From assembly GCF_003722075.1 (NCBI RefSeq), contig NZ_RDSK01000001.1, forward strand, positions 186,001 through 250,000: 64,000 nt of DNA, read 5' to 3'. This document shows positions 18,718 to 27,522 of this stretch, piece by piece (the stretch's first letter is position 1; every line of letters begins with the position of its first letter). The notes under the pieces were generated by a model. It was given only the letters and a program-made list of their open reading frames with translations, was not told the origin of the DNA and ran no database searches. This DNA comes from Methanohalophilus sp. RSK (GTDB taxonomy: Archaea; Halobacteriota; Methanosarcinia; Methanosarcinales; Methanosarcinaceae). The translations under genes and the position numbers were made by a program.

Positions 18718-19176
18718 ATGAGTGAAGATAGCGCTATATTCGTGATAAAGACGACTGCAAATCAAGAACGCTCAGTTGCCGGAATGCTGGCCAAAGTGGC
18801 CAAAAAGGACAATCTGGATATACGGGCTCTTCTTGCACCGGATGAGCTTAAGGGTTATGTACTTGCGGAATCTTCCAATTCAGGTGAGGTCGAACAGGCT
18901 ATACAGACAGTTCCACATGCAAGGGCTGTTGTGAAGGGTCAATCCAGCATGGAAGAAATCATGCATTTCCTGACTCCCAAACCGACGGTCACAGGAATCA
19001 CGGAAGGCGCGATCATAGAGGTTACTTCAGGTCCTTTCAAGGGAGAAAAAGCACGTGTCAAGCGTGTTGATGAAGGTCATGAAGAAATCACTGTCGAGCT
19101 TTTCGATGCTGTGGTACCTATCCCCATAACTATTCGTGGGGATACAGTGAGAATACTCCGCAAAGAAGAGGAGTAA
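18718..19176 (+). CDS. spt5: Transcription elongation factor Spt5 (NusG)
   Basis: 152 aa. An N-terminal NGN domain (about 1-85) binds the RNA polymerase clamp with Spt4; a KOW domain follows (GAIIEVTSGPFKGEKARVKRV). Adjacent secE and L11 genes form the conserved secE-nusG-rplK linkage. Confidence 0.95.
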   Translation: MSEDSAIFVIKTTANQERSVAGMLAKVAKKDNLDIRALLAPDELKGYVLAESSNSGEVEQAIQTVPHARAVVKGQSSMEEIMHFLTPKPTVTGITEGAIIEVTSGPFKGEKARVKRVDEGHEEITVELFDAVVPIPITIRGDTVRILRKEEE

Positions 19177-19224
19177 AGCTAATTAAAAATAATTATTCAA
19201 TCAAAATTAAAAGGTGATGATTTA

Positions 19225-19713
19225 ATGTCAAGTGTTGTTGAAGCATTGGTTCCCGGCGGTAAAGCGAATCCGGGTCCACCACTGGGTCCGGCGCTCGGAC
19301 CATTGGGTGTGAACATTAAGGAAGTTGTTGACACTATAAATGAAAAGACCAGTGATTACAATGGAATGCAGGTTCCTGTAAAGGTCATTGTGGGTGATGA
19401 CAAAAGCGTGGAGGTCGAAGTAGGTACTCCTCCAACAGCCGCCCTTGTCCTTCAGGAAGCCGGTGTAGGCAAAGGTGCAGGTGAAGAAGGCAACAGTGAA
19501 ATTGTAGGAAATCTCAGTATCACTCAGCTTGCCAGGATAGCCCGTATGAAAAAGGATGACCTTCTTTCTTATGAAATGAAAGCAGGTATCAAGGAAGTTC
19601 TCGGTACCTGTGTGCCAATGGGAATTACCGGTGAAGGAATGAAACCTCAGGATTGCCAGAAGGCAATTGATGAAGGTAAATTTGATGAAGCACTTGCTTC
19701 TGAAGCATGGTAA
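19225..19713 (+). CDS. rpl11: Large ribosomal subunit protein L11 (uL11)
   Basis: 162 aa. The proline-rich N-terminus (GGKANPGPPLGPALGPLGVN) and the C-terminal rRNA-binding domain (GTCVPMGITGEGMKP) are typical. AAAAGGTGAT precedes the ATG. Binds the GTPase-associated centre of 23S rRNA together with P0/P1 encoded downstream. Confidence 0.96.
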   Translation: MSSVVEALVPGGKANPGPPLGPALGPLGVNIKEVVDTINEKTSDYNGMQVPVKVIVGDDKSVEVEVGTPPTAALVLQEAGVGKGAGEEGNSEIVGNLSITQLARIARMKKDDLLSYEMKAGIKEVLGTCVPMGITGEGMKPQDCQKAIDEGKFDEALASEAW

Positions 19714-19740
19714 CCCCATGCATTCCATTTGACCGATAGG

Positions 19741-19834
19741 TTTAAAAATAATTGTCCTATATTGGTGAGCCCGTATAGATGACAATAGATCGTTCCGTAG
19801 GAGGCCTTTGCGGCTGATGATCACTACGGGAGGT
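19741..19834 (+). promoter_or_regulatory. Promoter and candidate L1 autoregulatory hairpin
   Basis: A TATA box TTTAAAAATA (19741-19750) predicts a start near 19768. The leader then folds: CCGTAG (19795-19800) pairs with CTACGG (19824-19829) around an inner GCC/GGC stem, leaving an asymmetric loop with TGATGATCA on one side. Stem end and GGGAGG (ribosome-binding site) overlap. Archaeal L1 represses its own mRNA by binding a mimic of its 23S site; this fold and position fit that, by inference. Confidence 0.55.
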
Positions 19835-19839
19835 ACAGT

Positions 19840-20481
19840 ATGGTAGAAGAATCTATATTAAACACAGTCGAAAGGTTATTTGAGGAATCCCCACAGCGCA
19901 ATTTTGCGGAAAGTGTGGATCTTGCCATCAATTTAAAAAACCTTGACATGAGCCAGCCCAAATATCGTGTAGATGAAGAAATTTATCTACCCAATGGCCT
20001 TGGCAAGGACCTTAAGATCGCTGTTTTTGCAAAGGGTGAAGTAGGCCTTCAGGCAAAGGAAGCAGGCTGTGACTATGTTTTCACCGAGGAAGATATTAAT
20101 GACCTCGCAGATGACAAAAGTCGCGCACGTTCCATTGCTAATGAATGTGATTTCTTCATTGCCGAAGTGCAGTACATGCCACTTATCGGTAAAACCCTTG
20201 GTGCAATTCTCGGTCCCAGAGGTAAGATGCCTGTCCCACTTACGCCAGATAAAAACGTGGCGGACATGATTAGATCCTCTAAGAATTCTATTCGTATTCG
20301 TTCCAAGGATAAACTCACTTTCCACGTTGCAGTGGGAAGAAGGGACATGGATGCAGAAAGAATTGCAGAGAACATTGAAAGCATTGTGAACAGGGTTGAG
20401 TCTGTACTTGATAAAGGGAAACAGAATCTCAAGTCCATATATGTTACAACCACAATGGGCAAATCTTTGAGGGTGGTATGA
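19840..20481 (+). CDS. rpl1: Large ribosomal subunit protein L1 (uL1)
   Basis: 213 aa. Contains the L1 core with LGPRGKMPVPLTPDKN, which binds the L1 stalk of 23S rRNA, and a C-terminal YVTTTMGKSLRV. Overlaps the P0 gene by ATGATG. In methanogens L1 also acts as translational repressor of this operon; a candidate site lies in the leader. Confidence 0.96.
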   Translation: MVEESILNTVERLFEESPQRNFAESVDLAINLKNLDMSQPKYRVDEEIYLPNGLGKDLKIAVFAKGEVGLQAKEAGCDYVFTEEDINDLADDKSRARSIANECDFFIAEVQYMPLIGKTLGAILGPRGKMPVPLTPDKNVADMIRSSKNSIRIRSKDKLTFHVAVGRRDMDAERIAENIESIVNRVESVLDKGKQNLKSIYVTTTMGKSLRVV

Positions 20482-21518
20482 TGGAAGAAGAGCTTCACCA
20501 CAGTGAACATATCCCTCAATGGAAAAAACAGGAAATAGAGGATATAAAGGCTCTCATAGAAAAATATCCATTGTTTGGTATTGTAGGTGTGGGAGGTATC
20601 CCGGCCAAACAACTCCAGGCTATGAGACGTGACCTGAAAGATGTGGCAGTCCTCAAAGTATCCAGGAACACTCTTGTCAACAGGGCACTGGAAGGCTCCT
20701 CAAAAAATTGTTCTGAAATGATTGATTATCTTAATCAACAGTGTGCACTAATTTTCACCAATGAGAATCCTTTTAAGCTCTATAAGTTGCTTGAGCAGAG
20801 CAAGACCCCTTCTCCAATAAAGGCAGGTGCTATTGCTCCCCAGGATATAAAGGTGGAAAAAGGTCCAACCAGTTTCCCGCCGGGCCCCATTCTCGGAGAC
20901 CTCCAGAGTGCTGGAATCCCGGCATCCATCGATGGCGGTAAAGTTGTAGTCAGCGAAAACAAGGTTGTTACAGAAGAGGGTAATGTAGTATCCCAGAACC
21001 TTGCTTCAATGCTTGCAAGGCTTGAGATATTCCCTGTAGAAGTGGGACTTGACCTTCATGCAGTTTTCGAAGATGGTTCTATCTTTACTCCCGATGTACT
21101 GGCAATTGACAATGATAAATACTTCTCCGATATTGCCGCAGCGTCCAGACAGGCATTCAATCTGGCAGTCAATGTAGCATATCCAACAACCGCTACTATC
21201 AGCACTTTGATCTCCAAGGCATCTTCCGAAGCAATGAACCTTGGTATCAATGCAACAGTACTGGAACCAGAGATCATGGATTCCCTGCTTGGAAAAGCAC
21301 ATTCCCAGATGATTTCACTCGCATCTGCTGTATCTGCAAACAATGAAGATGCAGTGGATGAGGATCTCAAATCTGTTCTGGGTGCAGCAGCACAAAGTGC
21401 AGCTGCAACAGCTGAGGAACAGCCTGCTGAAGAAGCAGCTGAGGAAGAAGTAGAAGAAGAGGAAGAAGAGGATGCAGAAGAGGGCGGTATGGCCGGTCTT
21501 GGAGCACTTTTCGGATGA
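20478..21518 (+). CDS. rplP0: Ribosomal stalk protein P0 (L10, uL10)
   Basis: 346 aa. The N-terminal rRNA-binding domain is followed by an archaeal insertion and helical spine that binds P1 dimers. The end is a flexible acidic tail (EEAAEEEVEEEEEEDAEE) finishing in [10 protein letters not shown]. This last motif recruits translation factors and recurs at the end of P1. Confidence 0.96.
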   Translation: MMEEELHHSEHIPQWKKQEIEDIKALIEKYPLFGIVGVGGIPAKQLQAMRRDLKDVAVLKVSRNTLVNRALEGSSKNCSEMIDYLNQQCALIFTNENPFKLYKLLEQSKTPSPIKAGAIAPQDIKVEKGPTSFPPGPILGDLQSAGIPASIDGGKVVVSENKVVTEEGNVVSQNLASMLARLEIFPVEVGLDLHAVFEDGSIFTPDVLAIDNDKYFSDIAAASRQAFNLAVNVAYPTTATISTLISKASSEAMNLGINATVLEPEIMDSLLGKAHSQMISLASAVSANNEDAVDEDLKSVLGAAAQSAAATAEEQPAEEAAEEEVEEEEEEDAEEGGMAGLGALFG

Positions 21519-21547
21519 GATTTAAGATTAATTACAGGTGATTCACA

Positions 21548-21859
21548 ATGGAATATATATATGCAGCACTTTTACTCCACAACGCTGGAAAAGATGTTAC
21601 TGAAGATGCAGTAAAAGCTGTCCTCGAGGCAGCAGGTACCGATGTAGACGAAGCACGTGCAAAAGCTCTCATTGCAGCTCTTGAAGATGTAGACATTGAA
21701 GAAGCTATGAGCACTGCAGCAGTTGCAGCAGCACCTGCAGCAGCACCAGCAGCAGCACCTGCCGAAGCTACAGAAGAGGCAGCTGAGGCTGAAGAAGAAG
21801 AGGAAGAAGAGGAAGCAGAAGAGAGCGGCATGGCCGGTCTTGGTGCACTCTTTGGATAA
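21548..21859 (+). CDS. rpl12: Ribosomal stalk protein P1 (archaeal L12)
   Basis: 103 aa. The N-terminal helical dimerisation domain ([22 protein letters not shown]) is followed by an Ala/Pro hinge, an acidic tract and [10 protein letters not shown]. Multiple dimers bind P0. Last gene of the stalk operon, directly before a terminator. Confidence 0.96.
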   Translation: MEYIYAALLLHNAGKDVTEDAVKAVLEAAGTDVDEARAKALIAALEDVDIEEAMSTAAVAAAPAAAPAAAPAEATEEAAEAEEEEEEEEAEESGMAGLGALFG

Positions 21860-21871
21860 TTTCCTCACTTT

Positions 21872-21903
21872 GTCCGCTACGGCGGACACCCTTTTACTTT
21901 TTT
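21872..21903 (+). terminator. Terminator after the ribosomal stalk operon
   Basis: GTCCGC-TACG-GCGGAC forms a perfect 6-bp stem with a 4-nt loop (21872-21887), followed by a T-rich tract to 21903. Confidence 0.7.
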
Positions 21904-21951
21904 AAAATAAACAGTCGACTTTATCTGTATTGACCAACAAGGTTGTGGTCA

Positions 21952-22926
21952 ATGTCCCGTTTCTCAATAGTATCTACCCTGCGTCCGATATGGCAAATGA
22001 AAATACGTAGGCGTCCCTATGTTCTGTCACACGGTGTAACTTCCCGTTGTAACATGCAATGCCCTTTCTGTGAATACTGGCAGGAAGAAAAACCGGATAT
22101 GACATTTGGGGAGATTGTTGAAATGCTTGACGAGGCTGCAGATTTTGGTATAGGTGTCTATAATGCCTGGACAACGGAACCTTTGCTTCGGGAAGACCTT
22201 CCTGCTATTCTGGAACATGCCCATTCAAAAGGCATAATGACTTCTCTGGTAACCAATGGTCTACTTCTGGAAAAACGGTTGCCTGATCTTTCAAACCTTG
22301 ATTTCCTTTCGATTTCAGTAGACGGGCTGGAAAGTTACAGGGAGATAAGGGGCATCGATGTATCCCGTATCCTTCCCGGGATCAAGAAAAGTGTTGAGAT
22401 AATGGAACGTCCTGTTCTGTTGAATTGTGTTATAAGCTCTAAAAACGTGGATGAACTAACCGATCTTGTGTACTTTGCAGCAGAGATTGGTGCCAGGATA
22501 TCTTTTGAACCTCTGTATGAATTTGAAAATATCAAGGATGATGTATGGGATAACATGGAGGTAAAAGACCGTGAGGCATATCGCAGAGCTCTGGATTCAC
22601 TGATAGAGATGAAATCACAGGGCTATCCGATTATTAATTCCCTCACCTATCTCAAGATGGTACGTAACAGAAAACCATCTTTCAAATGCCATGCTCCTGA
22701 TATTATACTGAATGTGGGTTGTGATGGTATGGTTGAAACATGCAGGGTTCATCGCCAACAGCTTGCTGATATCAGGCATGGTGTGGAAAATGCCTGGGAG
22801 GCAAGTAAAGCAACCATGGCAAAAACCGTGAATGAATGCGATAAATGCCTTTTCTTCGGTTATGCTGAAAACAGCTTACTGTATGATTACAATCTGGAGG
22901 CATTGCGTCATTACGAATGGATGTAA
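21952..22926 (+). CDS. Radical SAM protein
   Basis: 324 aa. The 4Fe-4S/SAM motif is CNMQCPFC (CX3CX2C) near residue 32, preceded by LSHGVTSR. A late cysteine group (CHAPDIILNVGCDGMVETC...CDKC) resembles a SPASM-like auxiliary cluster region. Related archaeal proteins are of unknown substrate. I use the ATG at 21952; an upstream in-frame TTG at 21943 is possible. Ends one base before the convergent SAM-hydrolase gene. Confidence 0.85.
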   Translation: MSRFSIVSTLRPIWQMKIRRRPYVLSHGVTSRCNMQCPFCEYWQEEKPDMTFGEIVEMLDEAADFGIGVYNAWTTEPLLREDLPAILEHAHSKGIMTSLVTNGLLLEKRLPDLSNLDFLSISVDGLESYREIRGIDVSRILPGIKKSVEIMERPVLLNCVISSKNVDELTDLVYFAAEIGARISFEPLYEFENIKDDVWDNMEVKDREAYRRALDSLIEMKSQGYPIINSLTYLKMVRNRKPSFKCHAPDIILNVGCDGMVETCRVHRQQLADIRHGVENAWEASKATMAKTVNECDKCLFFGYAENSLLYDYNLEALRHYEWM

Positions 22927-23694
22927 TCATTTTTCTATCTGGATTTCAGAATGTCCTGTAATATCAAGTCTTTGCGCAGCATTTCCACCGTTTACAGCTA
23001 TTTCCAGAAAGCCGTGGCTGCCTGTAAGGATCAGCAATTCATTCTTTTGTACTTTACCATATGTCGGGGAATAAGACGCTACATTTTCCTTTACTACTAA
23101 CTTTTCTGCAGGTCTGGCAAAGGTTTCCAGCATCTTTGCCGGAATATTTGTTATTACATTTCCAAAACTGTCGATGTATAACACTTTTCCATAAAGTTTA
23201 TCCACAGCTGCATTGGCTTCTCCGAAACTAAGGTTTTCAAAGGTTTCTAAAGGCTGGCCTATGTCCTCTGCTTCATGGCCGGATGCCAGCAAACCGGCTG
23301 CAGGGGCGAATATATCCCTGCCATGGAAAGTATTGGATACCTTGTCCAGCATGGCTTTTTCTACAATCTCGAAAACCTCAATATCCCCAATCCGTCGGGC
23401 AGCAGGGATAAGCAGTCCGTTATCCGGTCCGACAAAGTAATGATTTGCTGTGCGTACAATAATGGCTTTTCTGCTGGTGCCGACCCCAGGATCCACCACT
23501 GCCATATGGATAGTGCCGGCAGGGAAAAGGTGTGTGGTGGTGTAAAGGGCAAAAGCCGCAGATAATATGTCTCCCTGTTTTATATCATGTGTCAGGTCGA
23601 TGAATGTCGGTTCTTCGCACATGTCCAGGATAACCGCTTTCATGGAGGCAGGATAGAGATCCTTGAAATCTGTCGTAAGAGTAATGATTTTCAT
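22927..23694 (-). CDS. SAM hydroxide adenosyltransferase (DUF62 family)
   Basis: 255 aa. Cleaves S-adenosylmethionine to adenosine and methionine using an activated water. The N-terminal ITLTTDFKDLYPASMKAVI, the VVDPGVGTSR motif with substrate aspartate and arginine, and the later HGRDIFAP are family hallmarks. Homologous to fluorinase and chlorinase, but archaeal members act as hydrolases. Probably SAM or metabolite housekeeping. Confidence 0.92.
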   Translation of the reverse strand: MKIITLTTDFKDLYPASMKAVILDMCEEPTFIDLTHDIKQGDILSAAFALYTTTHLFPAGTIHMAVVDPGVGTSRKAIIVRTANHYFVGPDNGLLIPAARRIGDIEVFEIVEKAMLDKVSNTFHGRDIFAPAAGLLASGHEAEDIGQPLETFENLSFGEANAAVDKLYGKVLYIDSFGNVITNIPAKMLETFARPAEKLVVKENVASYSPTYGKVQKNELLILTGSHGFLEIAVNGGNAAQRLDITGHSEIQIEK

Positions 23695-23778
23695 AATATT
23701 TTGTTTTTACAGGGAACTTATATGGGTGTCGCCAGCGGGCTTTTTTTAAAAGGTTATAGGACGCAGCGTAAAATCCTC

Positions 23779-23796
23779 GGGTCTTTAGCCCAGGGG
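23779..23796 (+). repeat. Left subterminal hairpin motif of the IS element
   Basis: 17 of 18 bases match the right-end copy at 25437-25454. With the preceding CCTC it folds into an imperfect hairpin. Confidence 0.7.
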
Positions 23797-23810
23797 ATAT
23801 AAGCGTCAAC

Positions 23811-24206
23811 TTACCCCTGATTCCGTATGTAATATTCTGCTGCCTCTTTGCTAACATTTCCTATAGAAGAAACGAAATATCCATCACTCCATAACGTCTT
23901 TTCTCTTCGGTAAAACTTACTCAAATACTCTCCTTTTTCTTTCCACATTCCAACGGTAGTTTCTTGTTTCAGTCTTCTAACAATCGATAAGGTACTGATC
24001 TTAGGTTCACTCTTTACAAGCAAATGGATATGATCTTTGTCCGTTTCCATTTCAAGAATTTCAAAATCTGAGTTTTCGGAAATTAATTTAATAACTTCCT
24101 TTAACTCAGAATCGATACCAGAAAGTACCTTTCGTCTATATTTACACACGAAAATGATGTGGTACATCAATAGATGCTTACAATGGTTCTTACGTTCATA
24201 CTTCAT
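23811..24206 (-). CDS. tnpA: IS200/IS605 transposase TnpA (Y1 HUH)
   Basis: 131 aa, full length. The HUH motif is HIHLL in DKDHIHLLV, and the catalytic tyrosine lies in the C-terminal AAEYYIRNQG. Catalyses single-strand peel-and-paste transposition. N-terminal YHIIFVCKYRRKVLSG is typical. Start ATG at 24206 faces tnpB. Confidence 0.95.
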   Translation of the reverse strand: MKYERKNHCKHLLMYHIIFVCKYRRKVLSGIDSELKEVIKLISENSDFEILEMETDKDHIHLLVKSEPKISTLSIVRRLKQETTVGMWKEKGEYLSKFYRREKTLWSDGYFVSSIGNVSKEAAEYYIRNQG

Positions 24207-24251
24207 TTTTACAGAAAAGTATATAAATCTTTAAATCATATAATACTTACG

Positions 24252-25364
24252 ATGTTAAAAGCTTACAAATATAGACTAAAACCTACCAAAGACCAGATAA
24301 TTTTACTGGAAAAACATTTCGGAGCTTGTAGGTTTGTCTATAACTGGGCTTTAAACCTCAAGATCAAGACATATGAGCAGACTGGTAAATCAATTTCTCA
24401 ATTTGACATTAACAAACAAATAACCATTCTTAAAAAGGAAAACGAATGGTTAAAAGAAGTAAATTCTCAATCACTGCAGGGAATGACTCGAAACCTTGAA
24501 TCTGCATTTACAAGGTTTTTCAGAGAGAAAACCGGTTTTCCAAACTTCAAATCAAAGAAAAATCCTATCCAGTCTTTCCCTGTTCCTCAATACTATTATG
24601 CAGATTTTAAAAAGGGTATTGTGAAGCTCCCTAAGATCGGAGAAGTTGAAGCAGTTCTACATCGAAGCTTTGAAGGCACTCTGAAAACAGCAACCGTTTC
24701 ACGGTCTGCGACTGGAGGATACTACATTAGCATTCTTGTAGATGATGAGAAAGAATTCCCAGAAAAAAAGGAGTTTTCAGAATCAACAACAGTAGGAATC
24801 GATGTAGGGATTAAAGACTTTGCCATCCTCTCCACAGGAGAGAAAGTCGAGAATCCAAAATGCCTTAAAAACTCTCTCAAAAGGCTTAAAGTCCTTCAGA
24901 AAAGGGTTTCACGAAAACAAAAAGGCTCTAAAAACAGGGGAAAAGCAAAACAGAGACTTGCAAAACTTCATGAGAAAATCGCAAATCAGAGAAATGATTT
25001 CCAGCACAAATTGTCAAAACGATTGATAAGCGAAAACCAAGCTTTAGCTGTTGAAACTCTGAATGTAAAAGGTATGATCAAGAACCACCACTTAGCACAG
25101 GCTATAGGGGATTCTGCATGGAGTAGTTTCGTAACAAAGTTAGAGTATAAAGCCGAATGGTACGGTAAAACCCTGTTAAGAATTGGACAATTTGAACCAT
25201 CCTCAAAGGTATGCAACGTCTGTGGATTCCATAACTCTGAACTAACACTAAAAGATAGAGAATGGACGTGTCCTGACTGTAAAACAAAACATGATAGGGA
25301 TATTAACGCCGCTATCAATATCAAAAAGTTTGCTCTCATTGATCAAAATCTAATAGGAACATAA
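24252..25364 (+). CDS. tnpB: TnpB RNA-guided nuclease of the IS605 element
   Basis: 370 aa, intact. The N-terminal REC-like region begins LKAYKYRLKPT. The RuvC residues are all present: Asp in VGIDVGIKDFAIL, Glu in LAVETLNVKGM, Asp in HDRDINAAINI. The zinc finger is CNVCGF...CPDCKTKH. Members of this family cut DNA guided by an RNA made from the element's right end, which helps retain the element after excision. I chose the ATG at 24252 that starts the conserved N-terminus. Confidence 0.95.
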   Translation: MLKAYKYRLKPTKDQIILLEKHFGACRFVYNWALNLKIKTYEQTGKSISQFDINKQITILKKENEWLKEVNSQSLQGMTRNLESAFTRFFREKTGFPNFKSKKNPIQSFPVPQYYYADFKKGIVKLPKIGEVEAVLHRSFEGTLKTATVSRSATGGYYISILVDDEKEFPEKKEFSESTTVGIDVGIKDFAILSTGEKVENPKCLKNSLKRLKVLQKRVSRKQKGSKNRGKAKQRLAKLHEKIANQRNDFQHKLSKRLISENQALAVETLNVKGMIKNHHLAQAIGDSAWSSFVTKLEYKAEWYGKTLLRIGQFEPSSKVCNVCGFHNSELTLKDREWTCPDCKTKHDRDINAAINIKKFALIDQNLIGT

Positions 25365-25456
25365 GCACCTTCGGAACGAGGGGAAGAGCCTGTGGACTTG
25401 TGAACATGAGTTCAAAGGATGAAGCAGGAAGCCCCTGGGTCTTTAGCTCAGGGGTA
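25330..25456 (+). ncRNA. Candidate TnpB guide (omega/reRNA) scaffold
   Basis: Family knowledge places the guide RNA at the 3' end of tnpB, running through the right end with the guide in flanking DNA. The segment here ends in a hairpin (CCCCTGGG...CTCAGGGG, 25432-25454). Transcription was not seen, only inferred from position and fold. Confidence 0.45.
25437..25454 (+). repeat. Right subterminal hairpin motif of the IS element
   Basis: Copy of the left-end motif with one change; forms an 8-bp hairpin with CCCCTG just upstream. Confidence 0.7.
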
Positions 25457-25535
25457 GTTCACATACTAAATCATCTATGTATCATCAATAAGCCGATGCT
25501 ATTTAGTAAATCCTCATAAGATTGAAGGTACTATT

Positions 25536-27452
25536 ATGGAAAGTTCTCAATTATTCTTGATTTTATTGGCAGTCTACTTAGCTGGACTGATTGGTATAGG
25601 CTGGTATTTTACCAAAAGACAAAACACAGTAACCGATTTCTGGCTTGCCGGCAGGCGTATCGGGACGATTGGGGTAGGATTCTCCTCAGCAGCGTCCTGG
25701 TTGACGGCAGGAGGCTTGCTTGCAGTTATTGCATTCTTTATGCTGCAGGGAATGGGTTCGATATGGGGATTCGTGGCTCCCAACATTCTTGCTCTTCTGA
25801 TAATTGCTATCTTTGTGAAGAAGATAAAGAATCTGCCTGCAATCACCCAGGCAGAATTACTGGAGCAACGTTACAGTGCAGCAATCAGGGCGCCTATTGG
25901 TATTATTATTACAATTGTAATGATCCTTTTTGCAGTGGCTGATATCAAAGGTTTTGCTCTGGTGCTTGAGATATTCTATGGCTTTGATCCACTGTATGCA
26001 GCCCTGATTGTTGCCCTGGCAGTCTCTGTTTATGTGACATTAGGAGGTCTCAGTGCGGTTGTCTGGACTGATGTAGTACAGTTCCTCTTCCTCTCTGTGT
26101 TTACTATCGTCATTGCAATTGTTGCTGTAGGAGCAGCTACGGGTGGTGCTGTCGATGCCCCTGCCAATGCAGGCGAGTTATTTTCCAATGTCTCTTCTGG
26201 CTGGTGGAACCCGCTGTCCGTTGGAATTCCGATGGTATTGATATTTTTGTTTGCAATCATTCCCGGCTGGATCACCGAACAGGACCCCTGGCAGAAAGTA
26301 TGGGCTGCGCGTGATTCCAAATCCGCACGTAATGGGCTGCTTCTGGGTTCCCTCCTGATAACAATTGTATTTGCAGGTTGTGCGGTAATTGCTATCGCTC
26401 TGAGTTCCATTTATCCGGAAATACCGGCTGCAGGTTTCCCTATGGGAATGGCTCAGGCAGAACCGGCATTGCTTGTTTTTGTGCTTGAAAACTTTTCCCC
26501 GCTCGTTATTGCCCTGAGTGCGATAGGTCTGGCTGCTGCTGCTATGTCCTGCACTGATACCTTTGCAACTTCCGGTGCATCCTGTGTGTCCCGTGATATC
26601 TACCAGCGTTTCATTAAACCGGATGCCACCATGAAACAGATGCTTGCGGTTAACAGGCTCAGTGTGCTTTTCATAGTCCTTGCAGCTACTGTGGGTTCGT
26701 TTTTCATTACCAGTATCCTTGATGCTATTCATATAGCCACATATATTGCCAGTGCTTCCTACTTCTTCCCATTGATGGGAGGTCTCTACTGGAAGCGTGC
26801 TACCAAGGAAGGTGCCATGGCAGGTCTTATTGTAGGTGCAGTTGTCCAGATAAGCCTGATTGTGTATGATATTTACATGACAGCTCCAATGGCTCCTGCA
26901 TATCTCCAGACGGTTCACCCGGTCCTGATGAACCACGGTGTCATTGTCGGTATGGGCCTTAGCGCAGTTGCCTTTTTTGGAGTATCCCTGTTAACAAAAC
27001 CATCCAGTGCTGTTAATCTTGCTCCCTTCTTCAAGGAAGAGGCAAAGAATCTGGCAGCTGAAGCAGCAGTTACAGTTGAGGAAGACGATCCCAAATTCCA
27101 GAAGTTCCTCAGGAGAATCGATGAGCAACTTGCCGGTGAGAGGGCGCATCTGCATGTGCGGCTGGAAAGTTCAGCTTCTATAAACTGGCACAGATTCGTT
27201 GAAGCCCTGCGATCTTCCTATGCTGCCTGGGTAACTCCTACAGGAGTGGATTCTGTATATCGTCTTGTGCAGGCGGATATGCTTTCCTGCGTATCCATAA
27301 CACGTGGTACTACTGATAAAGAGATCTGGTTTGCCTCGGAACCTCCTGCAGAAGAAATGGGTGATCAGAAGAAGGAACTCTATGTAGCCTATAAAGAGGT
27401 TGCTGCAGCTCTTGAAAGCATGGGTGTTTTCCTTACGGTAGTCGAAGAATGA
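25536..27452 (+). CDS. Sodium:solute symporter (SSS/PutP family) with C-terminal extension
   Basis: 638 aa. The first 480 residues hold about 13 membrane helices with SSS motifs (WLAGRRIGTIGVGFSSAASWLTA split over helices 1-2, WTDVVQFL, GIPMVL). The closest type is proline or other amino-acid/osmolyte uptake driven by sodium. Residues 490-638 are soluble and contain no domain I recognise; such tails can be regulatory. In a halophile, uptake of a compatible solute is a fair guess. GAAGG-type ribosome-binding site before the ATG. Confidence 0.88.
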   Translation: MESSQLFLILLAVYLAGLIGIGWYFTKRQNTVTDFWLAGRRIGTIGVGFSSAASWLTAGGLLAVIAFFMLQGMGSIWGFVAPNILALLIIAIFVKKIKNLPAITQAELLEQRYSAAIRAPIGIIITIVMILFAVADIKGFALVLEIFYGFDPLYAALIVALAVSVYVTLGGLSAVVWTDVVQFLFLSVFTIVIAIVAVGAATGGAVDAPANAGELFSNVSSGWWNPLSVGIPMVLIFLFAIIPGWITEQDPWQKVWAARDSKSARNGLLLGSLLITIVFAGCAVIAIALSSIYPEIPAAGFPMGMAQAEPALLVFVLENFSPLVIALSAIGLAAAAMSCTDTFATSGASCVSRDIYQRFIKPDATMKQMLAVNRLSVLFIVLAATVGSFFITSILDAIHIATYIASASYFFPLMGGLYWKRATKEGAMAGLIVGAVVQISLIVYDIYMTAPMAPAYLQTVHPVLMNHGVIVGMGLSAVAFFGVSLLTKPSSAVNLAPFFKEEAKNLAAEAAVTVEEDDPKFQKFLRRIDEQLAGERAHLHVRLESSASINWHRFVEALRSSYAAWVTPTGVDSVYRLVQADMLSCVSITRGTTDKEIWFASEPPAEEMGDQKKELYVAYKEVAAALESMGVFLTVVEE

Positions 27453-27522
27453 GTGAAGGGGCAATCCCTTCCTTTCTTGGACACCGATAACTTTTTTTAA
27501 TAACCGATCGGTGGATAGTATA

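Larger units (their letters stand above)
23770..25460. mobile_element. IS200/IS605-family insertion sequence, complete
   Basis: About 1.7 kb. tnpA and tnpB are divergent, 45 bp apart. Both ends carry the same subterminal motif, GGGTCTTTAGC(C/T)CAGGGG (23779-23796 and 25437-25454), which folds into a hairpin with flanking bases, as expected of the strand-specific hairpins bound by Y1 transposase. No terminal inverted repeats or target duplication, as in the family. Exact boundaries cannot be set without an empty site. Confidence 0.85.

Noticed and set aside
21532-21831. Ser/Ala-rich frame antisense to the P1 gene
   Set aside because: Shadow of the Ala/Glu-rich stalk protein on the other strand; the same holds for long frames antisense to ftsZ, glnA and the glutamate synthase gene.
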